From JBLHZY01 sp047631555 (GTDB lineage: Bacteria > Pseudomonadota > Alphaproteobacteria > Rhodobacterales > Rhodobacteraceae), in contig JBLHZY010000001.1 in the NCBI GenBank assembly GCA_047631555.1, forward strand, positions 1,339,930-1,403,929: a DNA stretch of 64,000 bases. Reading direction: 5' to 3'. How positions within the stretch are numbered: position 1 is the stretch's first letter; every line of letters begins with the position of its first letter. Of this stretch, positions 44,509-52,835 are shown one piece after another. Below the pieces are notes generated by a model. It ran no database searches. It had not been told where the DNA came from and was given only the letters and a program-made list of their open reading frames with translations. The position numbers and the translations under genes were made by a program.

Positions 44509-44530
44509 GACGCGCTTAAGGGGTGGAACC

Positions 44531-44614
44531 ATGTCTGAAACAGGGCTTCAAAAGCTGGCCTATATGCTGCTTGTGGCATTGATTTTCTACGTATCAATTA
44601 CGGGGATTTTCTAA
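44531..44614 (+). CDS. 27-residue single-helix membrane peptide
   Basis: ATG at 44531 opens 27 codons: a short polar start MSETGLQKL, then a hydrophobic segment (LAYMLLVALIFYVSI) long enough to span the membrane, ending TGIF. The stop TAA shares its last base with the ATG of xpaC (TAATG), so translation is coupled. GGTGGAA lies upstream as a weak ribosome-binding site. Coding coupling and composition make it a likely real small gene; function unknown. Confidence 0.65.
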   Translation: MSETGLQKLAYMLLVALIFYVSITGIF

Positions 44615-45534
44615 TGGCGCAGCGCTATGGCGGCAAATTCAGCCCAGAAGACGCGCCCAAAAACGCAGGCGCATCCGGCAACGATACCCTGCCCAAACGC
44701 CCCTTTGACGGCGCGCGCAGAACCCGCGCAGGCGGGCGCGTTAATCTGTTGTTTCTCGCGCCTTTACCGCTTTTGATCGCGGCCTTTACCTCGGATCCCA
44801 TCGGGCTTGGCCTGACGCTCGCAAGCTTTGGCGCGCTGATCCTCGCCGCATGGCTGACCCGCGAAGGCATCCTCGCCCAAGAGGCCTATGAAGCGCGCAA
44901 AGTCGCCCGCCGCCCCGCGCTGCCACGCAAAATGCTGGCCTCGCTGATCACCGGCGGCGCGCTTTTCCTTGCGGGCTTCGCACAGGGCCAAGGCATTGTA
45001 TCTGCTGCCATTTTCGGCATCCTCGGCACTGTACTGCACAGCTTTTCCTTTGGCCTTGATCCGCTCAAGGACAAGGGCATGGAGGGCATCGACACCTTCC
45101 AACAAGACCGCGTTGCCCGCGCCGTTGAAGAGGCCGAAAAGCACATTGATGCGATGAAAGACGCGATCAAACGCGCCACGGATCGCAAGCTTGAGGCCCG
45201 CGTTGAGCGCTTTGCCAGCACCGCGCGCGATATGTTTCGCACCGTTGAAGAAGACCCCCGCGATCTGACAGCGGCGCGTAAATATCTGGGCGTCTACTTG
45301 ATGGGCGCGCGCGATGCGACGGTGGCTTTTGCCGATCTGTTCGCGCGCAATCGCTCGGCCTCGGCGCGCGATGATTACCTTGCCCTGCTGGATGATCTCG
45401 AGGCGAATTTCGCCGCCAAAACAACCGACATTCTCAGCGACAATCGCAGCGACCTTGATATCGAAATCAGCGTCCTGCGCGACCGTCTTGCGCGCGAAGG
45501 CGTGCGCACACAGACCCTAACCAATTCCGAATAG
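44614..45534 (+). CDS. XpaC family (5-bromo-4-chloroindolyl phosphate hydrolysis) protein
   Basis: A 306-residue protein: a disordered N-terminus, two pairs of hydrophobic helices (about residues 48-85 and 108-145) and a long C-terminal helical region (FQQDRVARAVEEAEKHIDAMKDAI and onward). XpaC proteins are almost always encoded next to TelA, as here, and are linked to tolerance of membrane-active agents and toxic anions; the mechanism is unknown. It is coupled to the 27-codon ORF and separated from telA by 24 bp. Confidence 0.85.
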   Translation: MAQRYGGKFSPEDAPKNAGASGNDTLPKRPFDGARRTRAGGRVNLLFLAPLPLLIAAFTSDPIGLGLTLASFGALILAAWLTREGILAQEAYEARKVARRPALPRKMLASLITGGALFLAGFAQGQGIVSAAIFGILGTVLHSFSFGLDPLKDKGMEGIDTFQQDRVARAVEEAEKHIDAMKDAIKRATDRKLEARVERFASTARDMFRTVEEDPRDLTAARKYLGVYLMGARDATVAFADLFARNRSASARDDYLALLDDLEANFAAKTTDILSDNRSDLDIEISVLRDRLAREGVRTQTLTNSE

Positions 45535-45558
45535 CCCCCCGTAAGAGGAAATCCGCTC

Positions 45559-46752
45559 ATGTCTGACACCATCCGCACCAAGGCCGAAGCCGCCCTCAAA
45601 GAGGTCGAAGAAGTCACCGCTGTTGTTCTGCCCGAACCCTCAACCGAGCTAGTCCCGCTCGCCAAGGCCAAAGCGCCCATGGCCAAAGAAATCCGCGCCC
45701 GGATGAATGAGATCGACATGGAAGATACCAATTCCATCGTCTCCTTTGGCTCGCGCGCGCAGGCTGGCCTGCAAGAGATCAGCCAATCCATGCTCGCCGG
45801 TGTGCGCAACAAAGATGTCGGCCCCGCGGGCGATAGCCTTCGCTCGATCGTCACAACCATTCGCGGCTTCTCCGTGTCTGAACTAGATGTGCGCCGCAAA
45901 CGCTCCTTCTGGGAAAAGCTGCTGGGGCGCGCCGCTCCTATGGCGAAATTCGTCGCCAAATTCGAGACGGTCCAAACCCAGATCGACAAGATCACCGACA
46001 ACCTGCTGAGCCATGAGCACACCCTGCTTAAGGACATCAAATCGCTCGATATTCTTTATGATCGCACGCTGACATTCTACGATGAGCTCGCGCTTTATAT
46101 CACCGCAGGTGAAGAGAAGATCGAAGAGATCGACGCCAAAGACATCCCCAAAAAAGAGGCCGAAGTCGCCAAAGCGCCAGAAGGCGATCAGGTGATGAAA
46201 GCGCAAGAACTGCGCGATCTGCGCTCGGCCCGCGATGATCTTGAGCGCCGCGTGCATGACCTCAAACTCACTCGCCAAGTGACGATGCAGTCGCTGCCCT
46301 CGATCCGGCTTGTACAGGAAAACGACAAATCCTTGGTCACCAAAATCAACTCGACCTTGGTCAACACCGTGCCGCTTTGGGAAACCCAGCTTGCCCAAGC
46401 CGTCACCATTCAGCGTAGCGCCGAAGCGGCAAATGCTGTGCGCGAAGCCAATGATTTGACCAACGAGTTGCTCACTGCAAACGCCAAGAACCTGCGCTCG
46501 GCCAACAAAATCGTGCGCGAAGAAATGGAGCGCGGTGTGTTTGATATCGAGGCCGTTAAACAGGCCAATGCGGATCTGATCGGTACCATTGAGGAAAGCC
46601 TGCAAATCGCCGATGAGGGCAAGCGCAACCGCGCCAATGCCGAAGTTGAGCTGCAGAAAATGGAGAGCGAGCTGCGCGATACTTTGGCCTCGGCCAAAGC
46701 CCGCGGCGACAAGACCGGCTATAACGCGGGCTCTTCGGTTCCCGGCGCATAA
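45559..46752 (+). CDS. TelA family toxic-anion resistance protein
   Basis: A 397-residue soluble, mostly helical TelA protein (NSIVSFGSRAQAGLQEISQSML near residue 55 in part; FWEKLLGRAAPMAKFVAKFE; TQLAQAVTIQRS-type stretch WETQLAQAVTIQRSAEAANA). Family members confer tolerance to tellurite, cell-wall antibiotics and nisin in various bacteria. With XpaC it probably forms a membrane-associated complex. A strong terminator (46776-46811) ends the transcript. Confidence 0.9.
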   Translation: MSDTIRTKAEAALKEVEEVTAVVLPEPSTELVPLAKAKAPMAKEIRARMNEIDMEDTNSIVSFGSRAQAGLQEISQSMLAGVRNKDVGPAGDSLRSIVTTIRGFSVSELDVRRKRSFWEKLLGRAAPMAKFVAKFETVQTQIDKITDNLLSHEHTLLKDIKSLDILYDRTLTFYDELALYITAGEEKIEEIDAKDIPKKEAEVAKAPEGDQVMKAQELRDLRSARDDLERRVHDLKLTRQVTMQSLPSIRLVQENDKSLVTKINSTLVNTVPLWETQLAQAVTIQRSAEAANAVREANDLTNELLTANAKNLRSANKIVREEMERGVFDIEAVKQANADLIGTIEESLQIADEGKRNRANAEVELQKMESELRDTLASAKARGDKTGYNAGSSVPGA

Positions 46753-46775
46753 GCGCGCTTAACGGCGAAAAATTG

Positions 46776-46811
46776 GGGCCTTTCCTCTGATATGCGAGGA
46801 AAGGCCCTTTT
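46776..46811 (+). terminator. Terminator after telA
   Basis: GGGCCTTTCCTC and GAGGAAAGGCCC form a perfect 12-bp stem with an eight-base loop, followed by TTTT. Confidence 0.9.
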
Positions 46812-46851
46812 CATTCATCCTGTTGATTTTATAGCAAAAATAACGATTTCT

Positions 46852-47430
46852 TTAGGGGCGAAACGGCTTGCCTTGCCCCAAGGCCTCAAAAATCCTCACC
46901 ATGCGCTTTTGCTGTGTTTCGGGCCGTTTTGCCGAGGTCAGGCTATAATGAATCGCATGGCGTGCGCTTTTGCTAAGGCCTGCAAACGTGGCTTTTGCCC
47001 GCGCGTCCCCCTCCAAAGCCTCGAGAAAATAATCCGGGAATTCCAAGTCTTGCGTGAGCGAATAGGCCGCGTCCCATCGCCCATCCGCCTTGGCCGCATC
47101 GACATGCGCTTGCCCCGCCGCTTGCATCCGCCCGCTCTCGACCAAGGCCTCAACATGGGCGCAATTTTTCTGCGACCAGATTGATTTTTGCCGCCGCGGG
47201 GTAAAGCGCTGAAAATAGGCCGTCTCATCATGGGATTTCTTGATCCCGTCAATCCAGCCCCAAGCGAGCGCCTCAACCACCGCCCCTTGCCAATCAACAG
47301 AGGCCCGCCCCGAGCCCTTCTTGAATATCTTCAGCCAAAGCTCGTCTTCGCGGGCGTGATTTTCCGCCAACCAGTCGCAAAATTCCGCCGACGTCGCGAA
47401 GCTTTCAATCTTGTCCGGGTTTACGTCCAT
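46852..47430 (-). CDS. YdeI/OmpD-associated family protein
   Basis: A 192-residue protein with the YdeI (bacteriocin-protection) pattern: FATSAEFCDWLAENHAREDELWLKIFKK in the first 45 residues, DWQGAVVEALAWGWIDGIKK near 55 and a C-terminal FAGLSKSARHAIHYSLTSAKRPETQQKR tail typical of the family. No enzyme activity is established. It is transcribed against the surrounding stress cluster, so it looks like an insertion into that gene order. Confidence 0.82.
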   Translation of the reverse strand: MDVNPDKIESFATSAEFCDWLAENHAREDELWLKIFKKGSGRASVDWQGAVVEALAWGWIDGIKKSHDETAYFQRFTPRRQKSIWSQKNCAHVEALVESGRMQAAGQAHVDAAKADGRWDAAYSLTQDLEFPDYFLEALEGDARAKATFAGLSKSARHAIHYSLTSAKRPETQQKRMVRIFEALGQGKPFRP

Positions 47431-47544
47431 TGCGGGCCTCATCGCTCCATCGGGTATTGTATTAAGTTGCGTCTACCCTGATTATAAAACAAACGAGCAA
47501 ATGCAAAGTTGCTTGGCATTGTGAATGGAATAGTTGCGAATATC

Positions 47545-48498
47545 ATGGGTTTGGGGCGGCAAAAATTGCGCATGGCGCTGATGGTGGTGGCGGGGCTTGG
47601 CCTTGCGGCTTGCGATACCGTCACGGCAACATCGCCCCTGCCCAAAGCGCGCCCGCCAGGGCTTGCCCGCCCCGCCCCGGCGCCCAAAACGCCCTCTGCA
47701 GAAAGCCGCGAGCTTTCGGCCTATTTCAAGCGGATCGAGCAAGGTCTGTTGGTGCAAGGCTTGCTGCGGCGCGATGGTGGTGGGCCGGATGTGCCGTTCA
47801 CTGCCCGCATGCTGGCCGACAACTTTGAGCGCATCGCCCTTTATGAAGAATACGCGACCTACGGCGGCCGCCTTATCGCCCAGCAAACCGCATCCCGCCT
47901 GCATCGCTGGGAAGGTCCGGTCAATATGGCCGTTGAATTTGGCGAAACGGTTCCGGCGGCGCAGCGCGCCAAGGACCGCGCCAGCGTGGCAAATTTCGCC
48001 GCCCGTTTGGGCCGGGTTTCGGGGCATCCGGTTCGCCTTGGAGGCGCTGCCAATTTCACCGTTTTGATCCTGAATGAGGACGAGCGGCGCGCCGTCGCCC
48101 CACGCCTGCGTCAGCTTTTGCCCGGCATCGGCGGGGCCGCGCTCGATAGCGCCATCAATATGGATCGCAACACCTATTGCGCGGTCTTTGCTGTCGATCC
48201 GGCCGACGACGGAAATTACAAGCGCGCCGTGGCCATCATCCGCGCCGAACACCCCGACTTGCTGCGCCTCTCATGCATCCATGAGGAGCTTGCCCAAGGG
48301 CTTGGCCTCTCCAACGATAGCCCCTCTGCGCGCCCCTCGATCTTCAACGATGACGAAGAGTTCGGCCTTCTGACAACCCATGACGAGATGCTTTTGCGCA
48401 TCCTTTATGATCCCCGCTTGCGCGCCGGAATGCAGCCCGCTGAGGCGCGTACCATCGCGCGCGATATTGCAACCGAATTGATGGGTGGCGATAGCTAA
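47545..48498 (+). CDS. DUF2927 domain lipoprotein
   Basis: A 317-residue exported protein: signal MGLGRQKLRMALMVVAGLGL with lipobox LAAC, a Pro/Ala-rich linker, and a DUF2927 domain (about 150-300) with DSAINMDRNTYCAVFAVDP, CIHEELAQGLGLSNDSP and FNDDEEFGLLTTHDEMLL. The HEELAQ-GLxND pattern resembles a zinc-peptidase-like helix, but activity is unproven. It lies 33 bp before the SPFH gene and is probably cotranscribed with it. Confidence 0.8.
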   Translation: MGLGRQKLRMALMVVAGLGLAACDTVTATSPLPKARPPGLARPAPAPKTPSAESRELSAYFKRIEQGLLVQGLLRRDGGGPDVPFTARMLADNFERIALYEEYATYGGRLIAQQTASRLHRWEGPVNMAVEFGETVPAAQRAKDRASVANFAARLGRVSGHPVRLGGAANFTVLILNEDERRAVAPRLRQLLPGIGGAALDSAINMDRNTYCAVFAVDPADDGNYKRAVAIIRAEHPDLLRLSCIHEELAQGLGLSNDSPSARPSIFNDDEEFGLLTTHDEMLLRILYDPRLRAGMQPAEARTIARDIATELMGGDS

Positions 48499-48531
48499 GC
48501 CCCCGCGACGACACGAGAAAAGGAGCCCCAA

Positions 48532-49668
48532 ATGGGTATTTTCGATTTCCTCTCCGGCGAATTCATTGATGTGATCCACTGGGTCGATGACAGCCGCGAC
48601 ACGATGGTTTGGCGCTTTGAGCGCGAGGCCCATGAGATCAAATATGGTGCTAAGCTCACCGTGCGTGAAGGCCAAGCGGCGGTCTTTGTCCATGAGGGGC
48701 AGCTTGCGGATGTTTTCACGCCGGGCCTCTATATGCTTGAGACCAACAACATGCCCGTGATGACCACATTGCAGCACTGGGATCACGGTTTCAAATCCCC
48801 CTTCAAGTCCGAAATATACTTCGTCAACACGACCCGTTTTGCCGATCTCAAATGGGGCACCAAAAACCCGATCATCGCGCGCGATCCCGAGTTTGGCCCC
48901 GTGCGCCTGCGCGCATATGGCACCTATACAATCAAGGTGTCTGACCCGGCCCGTTTCCTCACCGAAATCGTCGGGACGGACGGCGAATTCACCATGGATG
49001 AGATCAGCTATCAAATCCGCAACATCATCGTGCAGGAATTCAGCCGCGTGATCGCAAGCGCCGGCATTCCTGTGCTTGATATGGCCGCCAATACGGCCGA
49101 TCTGGGCAAGCTGGTCGCCGCTGAAATCTCCAAAACCATCGCCGAATACGGGCTGGTGATCCCCGAGCTATACATCGAAAACATCTCCCTTCCCGAGGCT
49201 GTCGAAGCCGCCCTCGATAAGCGGACATCAATGGGCCTTGCGGGCGATCTGGGCCGGTTTACGCAGTATTCCGCAGCCGAAGCCATGACATCTGCTGCGG
49301 CAAATCCAAACGGCGGCGGCGGCATGGGCGCAGGGCTTGGCATGGGAATGGGCATGGCGATGGCCGGGCAAATGGCCAATGCAGGCCCTTGGGGGCAAGC
49401 GCCTCAAGCCGCGCCGCAACCTCAGCCCCAGCCGCAATATACACCTCCGCCCCCGCCCCCGGTTGAGCCGGTTTGGCACATCGCCGAAAAGGGCGAAACA
49501 CGCGGACCATATTCGCGCGCCTCACTGGGCCGCATGGCCTCAGACGGTAGCCTCAGCCGTGAAACAATGGTCTGGACCCAAGGCCAAGACGGCTGGTTGC
49601 CCGCAGGCGAGGTTGCCGCCCTTGCGCTGCTCTTTACCGTCGCGCCGCCCCCTCCTCCGCCTGCATAA
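48532..49668 (+). CDS. SPFH-domain protein with C-terminal GYF_2 domain (YdjI-like)
   Basis: A 378-residue protein: SPFH/band-7 domain (about residues 25-245; LTVREGQAAVFVHEGQLADVF and FAEFSRVIAS-type helices), a Gly/Met-rich flexible stretch (GGGGMGAGLGMGMGMAMAG), a Gln/Pro linker and a GYF_2 (DUF4339) module near 325-370 (WHIAEKGETRGPYSRASLGR). Related YdjI-type proteins form cytoplasmic-face membrane assemblies in envelope-stress loci. Zn-ribbon membrane protein gene follows after 47 bp. Confidence 0.88.
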   Translation: MGIFDFLSGEFIDVIHWVDDSRDTMVWRFEREAHEIKYGAKLTVREGQAAVFVHEGQLADVFTPGLYMLETNNMPVMTTLQHWDHGFKSPFKSEIYFVNTTRFADLKWGTKNPIIARDPEFGPVRLRAYGTYTIKVSDPARFLTEIVGTDGEFTMDEISYQIRNIIVQEFSRVIASAGIPVLDMAANTADLGKLVAAEISKTIAEYGLVIPELYIENISLPEAVEAALDKRTSMGLAGDLGRFTQYSAAEAMTSAAANPNGGGGMGAGLGMGMGMAMAGQMANAGPWGQAPQAAPQPQPQPQYTPPPPPPVEPVWHIAEKGETRGPYSRASLGRMASDGSLSRETMVWTQGQDGWLPAGEVAALALLFTVAPPPPPPA

Positions 49669-49715
49669 AGCGCGCAAAATATCCGCCCTGGCGCGCGCGC
49701 CGCGCCGAGGCACCT

Positions 49716-50858
49716 ATGCTCCCACCGGACAAAAAGATGCCCCAGATCGATCCCTCAGATCCGCAAATCGCCCCCCAAGAGGCACACCGTTTTCCCTGCC
49801 CCGCCTGCGGCGCGGACCTGCGATTTGCGCCGCAAGACGATCAATTGGTCTGCGATCATTGCGGCCACACAGAGCCGATGGACAGCATTACCCAGGCCCC
49901 GCCCGCAATCAGCGAGCTCGATTTTCAGGCCGCCTTACACGCCCAATTGCCCGACCAAGCCATTGAAGAAACACGCATTTCCTCTTGCCCCAATTGCGGC
50001 GCGCATGTCGAATTCGATGCCAATACCCACGCCGCCGAATGCCCGTTTTGCGCAACCCCCGTCGTTACCGATACAGGCCTGCATCGCCAGATAAAGCCGC
50101 GCGGCGTTCTGCCCTTTGCCCTCACTGAAGAGCAAGCGCGCGACGCGATGGGAAACTGGCTTGGGCGGCTTTGGTTTGCCCCCAATGGCCTGCGCAAATA
50201 CGCGCGCAAAGGGCGAAAAATGCAAGGCATCTACGTCCCCTATTGGACCTTCGATGCCGATACCAAATCGCGTTATTCCGGCGAGCGGGGCGATGATTAT
50301 TACACCACCAAAACCGTGATGCGCGATGGCAAACCCGTCCAAGTCCAAGAGCGCCATACCCGTTGGCGCTCGGCGCGCGGCCGGGTTGCGCGCTTCTTTG
50401 ATGATGTGCTTGTCCTCGCCTCAAAATCCCTGCCCAAGCGCTTTACGGATGCGCTTGAGCCATGGGATTTAAGCGCGCTTGAGCCTTACCGCCCTGAATT
50501 CCTCGCAGGCTTTCGCGCCGAGGGTTACACGGTCGAACTTGAGGACGGTTTCACCCAAGCGCGCGCCCATATGGATGCGATTATCGCACGCGATGTGCGC
50601 TTTGATATCGGCGGCGATCATCAGCGCATTCACAGCCTCGATACGGATGTCAAAGACATCACCTTCAAACATATCCTGCTGCCCATCTGGCTTGCCGCCT
50701 ATAAGTACCGCGGCAAAACCTACCGCTTTGTCGTCAATGGCCGCTCTGGCCAAGTGCGCGGCGAGCGGCCCTATTCGGCTTGGAAGATCACATTTGCCGT
50801 AATCCTTGGGCTGATCGCGGCGCTCATCATCGGCTTTATTCTTGCCCAACAGCAATAG
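49716..50858 (+). CDS. Zinc-ribbon membrane protein (TFIIB-type zinc ribbon)
   Basis: A 380-residue protein with two N-terminal zinc ribbons (CPACGADLRF...CDHCG and CPNCGAHVEF...CPFC, within residues 28-110), a long soluble middle with YWTFDADTKSRYSGERGDDYY, and one C-terminal membrane helix (FAVILGLIAALIIGFILA), so the bulk faces the cytoplasm. Similar proteins are often mislabelled as primosomal helicase-like. GAGG six bases before the first ATG supports 49716; an in-frame ATG at 49737 is the alternative. It likely partners the SPFH protein. Confidence 0.8.
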   Translation: MLPPDKKMPQIDPSDPQIAPQEAHRFPCPACGADLRFAPQDDQLVCDHCGHTEPMDSITQAPPAISELDFQAALHAQLPDQAIEETRISSCPNCGAHVEFDANTHAAECPFCATPVVTDTGLHRQIKPRGVLPFALTEEQARDAMGNWLGRLWFAPNGLRKYARKGRKMQGIYVPYWTFDADTKSRYSGERGDDYYTTKTVMRDGKPVQVQERHTRWRSARGRVARFFDDVLVLASKSLPKRFTDALEPWDLSALEPYRPEFLAGFRAEGYTVELEDGFTQARAHMDAIIARDVRFDIGGDHQRIHSLDTDVKDITFKHILLPIWLAAYKYRGKTYRFVVNGRSGQVRGERPYSAWKITFAVILGLIAALIIGFILAQQQ

Positions 50859-50929
50859 AGCCGCCCTTGCAGATAAGGCCCGTTACCGCTAACAAAGCCA
50901 AAACCGAACCCAGAGAGAAAGCGCCTCCG

Positions 50930-51853
50930 ATGATCCTTAGCTGCGGTGAAGCCCTGATCGATATGTTGCCTCGAACGCTTGCATCGGGCGAAGCGGCCTT
51001 TGCGCCCTATCCCGGCGGCGCGGTGTTCAATACGGCCATTGCCTTGGGCCGTCTGGGCGCGCCATCGCGCTTTTTCTCGGGGCTTTCCAATGATCTCTTT
51101 GGCCAAACGCTCGTCGATGCGCTTGAGGCCAGCCATGTGGATGCAAGCCTTTCCTTGCGCGCCGACAAGCCAACGACAATGGCCTATGTGCATTTTGAGG
51201 ACGGCCAAGCCCGCTATATGTTTTATGATGAGGGCACGGCCGGGCGGATGATTACACCCGAAGATTTGCCCCCCCTGCCCGACGATATTTCCGCTGTTTT
51301 CTTTGGCGGCATTTCCCTAATCTCAGAGCCATGCGGCACCGCCTACGAGGCCCTGATGGCGCGCGAAGCCCCCGCCCGCATCACCATGATCGATCCCAAT
51401 ATCCGCCCAAGTTTCATCACCGACGAGCCCGCCTATCGCGCCCGGATCGAGCGGATGATGGGCATGGCCGATATCGTCAAACTCTCGGATGAGGATCTCG
51501 AATGGGTTGAGGGGCCCGGCGATATTGCCGCCAAGGCCCATGCGATTTTGGCGCGCGGCGCGCAGCTTGTCTGCATAACCGAAGGGTCCAAAGGCGCGCG
51601 CGGCTTTACCGCCCATCAAGAGATCGCCGTTCCGGCAAAACGGGTCGAGGTCGCGGATACTGTTGGCGCCGGCGACACGTTTAACGCCGGGCTCTTGGCC
51701 GCGCTCAACGCCGCCGGTGTGCTCAACAAAGCTGCCATCTCCGCACTTTCCGAGGAGGTGCTCCATAGCGCGCTTTCGCTTGGCGTTCATGCCGCCGCGA
51801 TCACCGTCAGCCGCCCCGGCGCCAACCCGCCCTATGCAAACGAACTCGTCTAA
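50930..51853 (+). CDS. PfkB-family carbohydrate kinase (fructokinase-like)
   Basis: A 307-residue ribokinase-fold sugar kinase. Motifs: ILSCGEALIDMLP at the N-terminus, PYPGGAVFNTAIALGRLG near residue 24 and the catalytic DTVGAGDTFNAGLLAAL near 243, with Asp as base. Fructose is the most likely substrate; other hexoses are possible. The start MILSCGEA was chosen over a 50-codon extension that overlaps the previous gene. dtd begins on the base after its stop. Confidence 0.87.
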   Translation: MILSCGEALIDMLPRTLASGEAAFAPYPGGAVFNTAIALGRLGAPSRFFSGLSNDLFGQTLVDALEASHVDASLSLRADKPTTMAYVHFEDGQARYMFYDEGTAGRMITPEDLPPLPDDISAVFFGGISLISEPCGTAYEALMAREAPARITMIDPNIRPSFITDEPAYRARIERMMGMADIVKLSDEDLEWVEGPGDIAAKAHAILARGAQLVCITEGSKGARGFTAHQEIAVPAKRVEVADTVGAGDTFNAGLLAALNAAGVLNKAAISALSEEVLHSALSLGVHAAAITVSRPGANPPYANELV

Positions 51854-52306
51854 ATGCGCGCGCTGATCCAACGGGTTGCGCGCGCCGATGTGCATGTGGA
51901 TGGCGCGCTGATTGGCTCTTGCCCCGGCGCGGGCCTGCTGATCCTGATCTGCGCGATGCAAAATGATACCGAGGCCACCGGCCAAGCCCTCGCCTCGCGC
52001 ATCGCCAAGCTGCGCATATTTGCCGATGAAGACGGCCGGATGAATAAGAGCATCCTCGATATTGGCGGCAGCGCGCTTGTGGTCAGCCAATTCACCCTCG
52101 CCGCCGACACAAAACGCGGCAATCGCCCCGGCTTCTCTGCCGCCGCCCCGCCCGACATTGGCCGCGCCCTTTATGAGAGCTTCGCCACAGCGCTCGCGGC
52201 CACGGGGATCCCCGTTGAAACCGGCGAATTTGGCGCGGATATGCAGGTCTCTTTGGTCAATGATGGCCCGGTGACGATCTGGATGGATACAGATCAGCCC
52301 AGCTAA
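51854..52306 (+). CDS. dtd: D-aminoacyl-tRNA deacylase
   Basis: Hydrolyses D-aminoacyl-tRNA and glycyl-tRNA(Ala). The 150-residue protein begins MRALIQRVARADVHVDG and carries SQFTLAADTKRGNRPGFSAA and the cross-subunit cis Gly-Pro motif in the C-terminal VNDGPVTIWMDT. Length is normal. It starts on the base after the kinase stop (TAA-ATG). Confidence 0.95.
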   Translation: MRALIQRVARADVHVDGALIGSCPGAGLLILICAMQNDTEATGQALASRIAKLRIFADEDGRMNKSILDIGGSALVVSQFTLAADTKRGNRPGFSAAAPPDIGRALYESFATALAATGIPVETGEFGADMQVSLVNDGPVTIWMDTDQPS

Positions 52307-52346
52307 AGCGGCGAATTCACAACGCTTTTTGAGAAACGGGAAGGCT

Positions 52347-52395
52347 TGGAGCGGGCGGAGGGAATCGAACCCTCATCTTCAGTTTGGAAAACTGG
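52347..52395 (-). tRNA. Truncated 3' half of a variant tRNA-Gly (attachment-site scar)
   Basis: On the minus strand this runs from the anticodon stem (CCAGTTTTCCAAACTG) through a full T-arm to CCA, but the D-arm and 5' acceptor strand are missing. It differs from the intact tRNA-Gly at 52484-52558 at several positions; the two T-stem changes are complementary to each other. It therefore comes from another functional tRNA-Gly gene, as expected for an attachment site carried by an integrating element. Confidence 0.8.
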
Positions 52396-52483
52396 CGCGC
52401 AAACCCCAAAAAATGGCTTATCTACAATAGCATAACAAAATATGCAGTGGCACTTTGCAGGTTATCTGTCGGAAAATAATTGT

Positions 52484-52558
52484 TGGAGCGGGTGGGGGGA
52501 ATCGAACCCCCATCTCCAGTTTGGAAAACTGGGGTCTTAACCATTACACAACACCCGC
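52484..52558 (-). tRNA. tRNA-Gly (anticodon TCC)
   Basis: Full cloverleaf on the minus strand: acceptor GCGGGTG pairs with CACCCGC, the anticodon loop is TTTCCAA within a CCAGT/ACTGG stem, the T-loop is TTCGATTC in a GGGGG/CCCCC stem, and CCA is encoded. It marks the border between backbone and accessory DNA. Confidence 0.95.
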
Positions 52559-52835
52559 TCAGCAAAATGACGTTTATTTCATGAGTGTTAGGGCGTCAAG
52601 ATAGCGAATGCGGAATCTGCTCAATCAATTACTTTGCCTTTTTAACAATCGGCCCAGTGCCGCCGTTGGCCACCCTGCACAGATGCTGCAGTAGCTGCCG
52701 GCCTTGCGGTCATTTGCGACGGCCGGACGATCTTGACCGGGCTAACTACAGCGGAGCTGTTTCTACATTGGGTGAACAACTCGCTGAATTGATCTGCAAA
52801 ATTCTTTGAACCGCCAACGTTTGAGAGTGGAAACT
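52559..52835. other. Gene-free stretch beside tRNA-Gly
   Basis: No credible gene, RNA or repeat was found in these 277 bp. Base composition drops toward that of the accessory region. A short minus-strand frame reading into the following pseudogene is in a different frame and looks accidental. Confidence 0.4.

Noticed and set aside
52347..52395. Possible second functional tRNA-Gly
   Set aside because: The D-arm and 5' acceptor strand are missing; only the 3' half exists.
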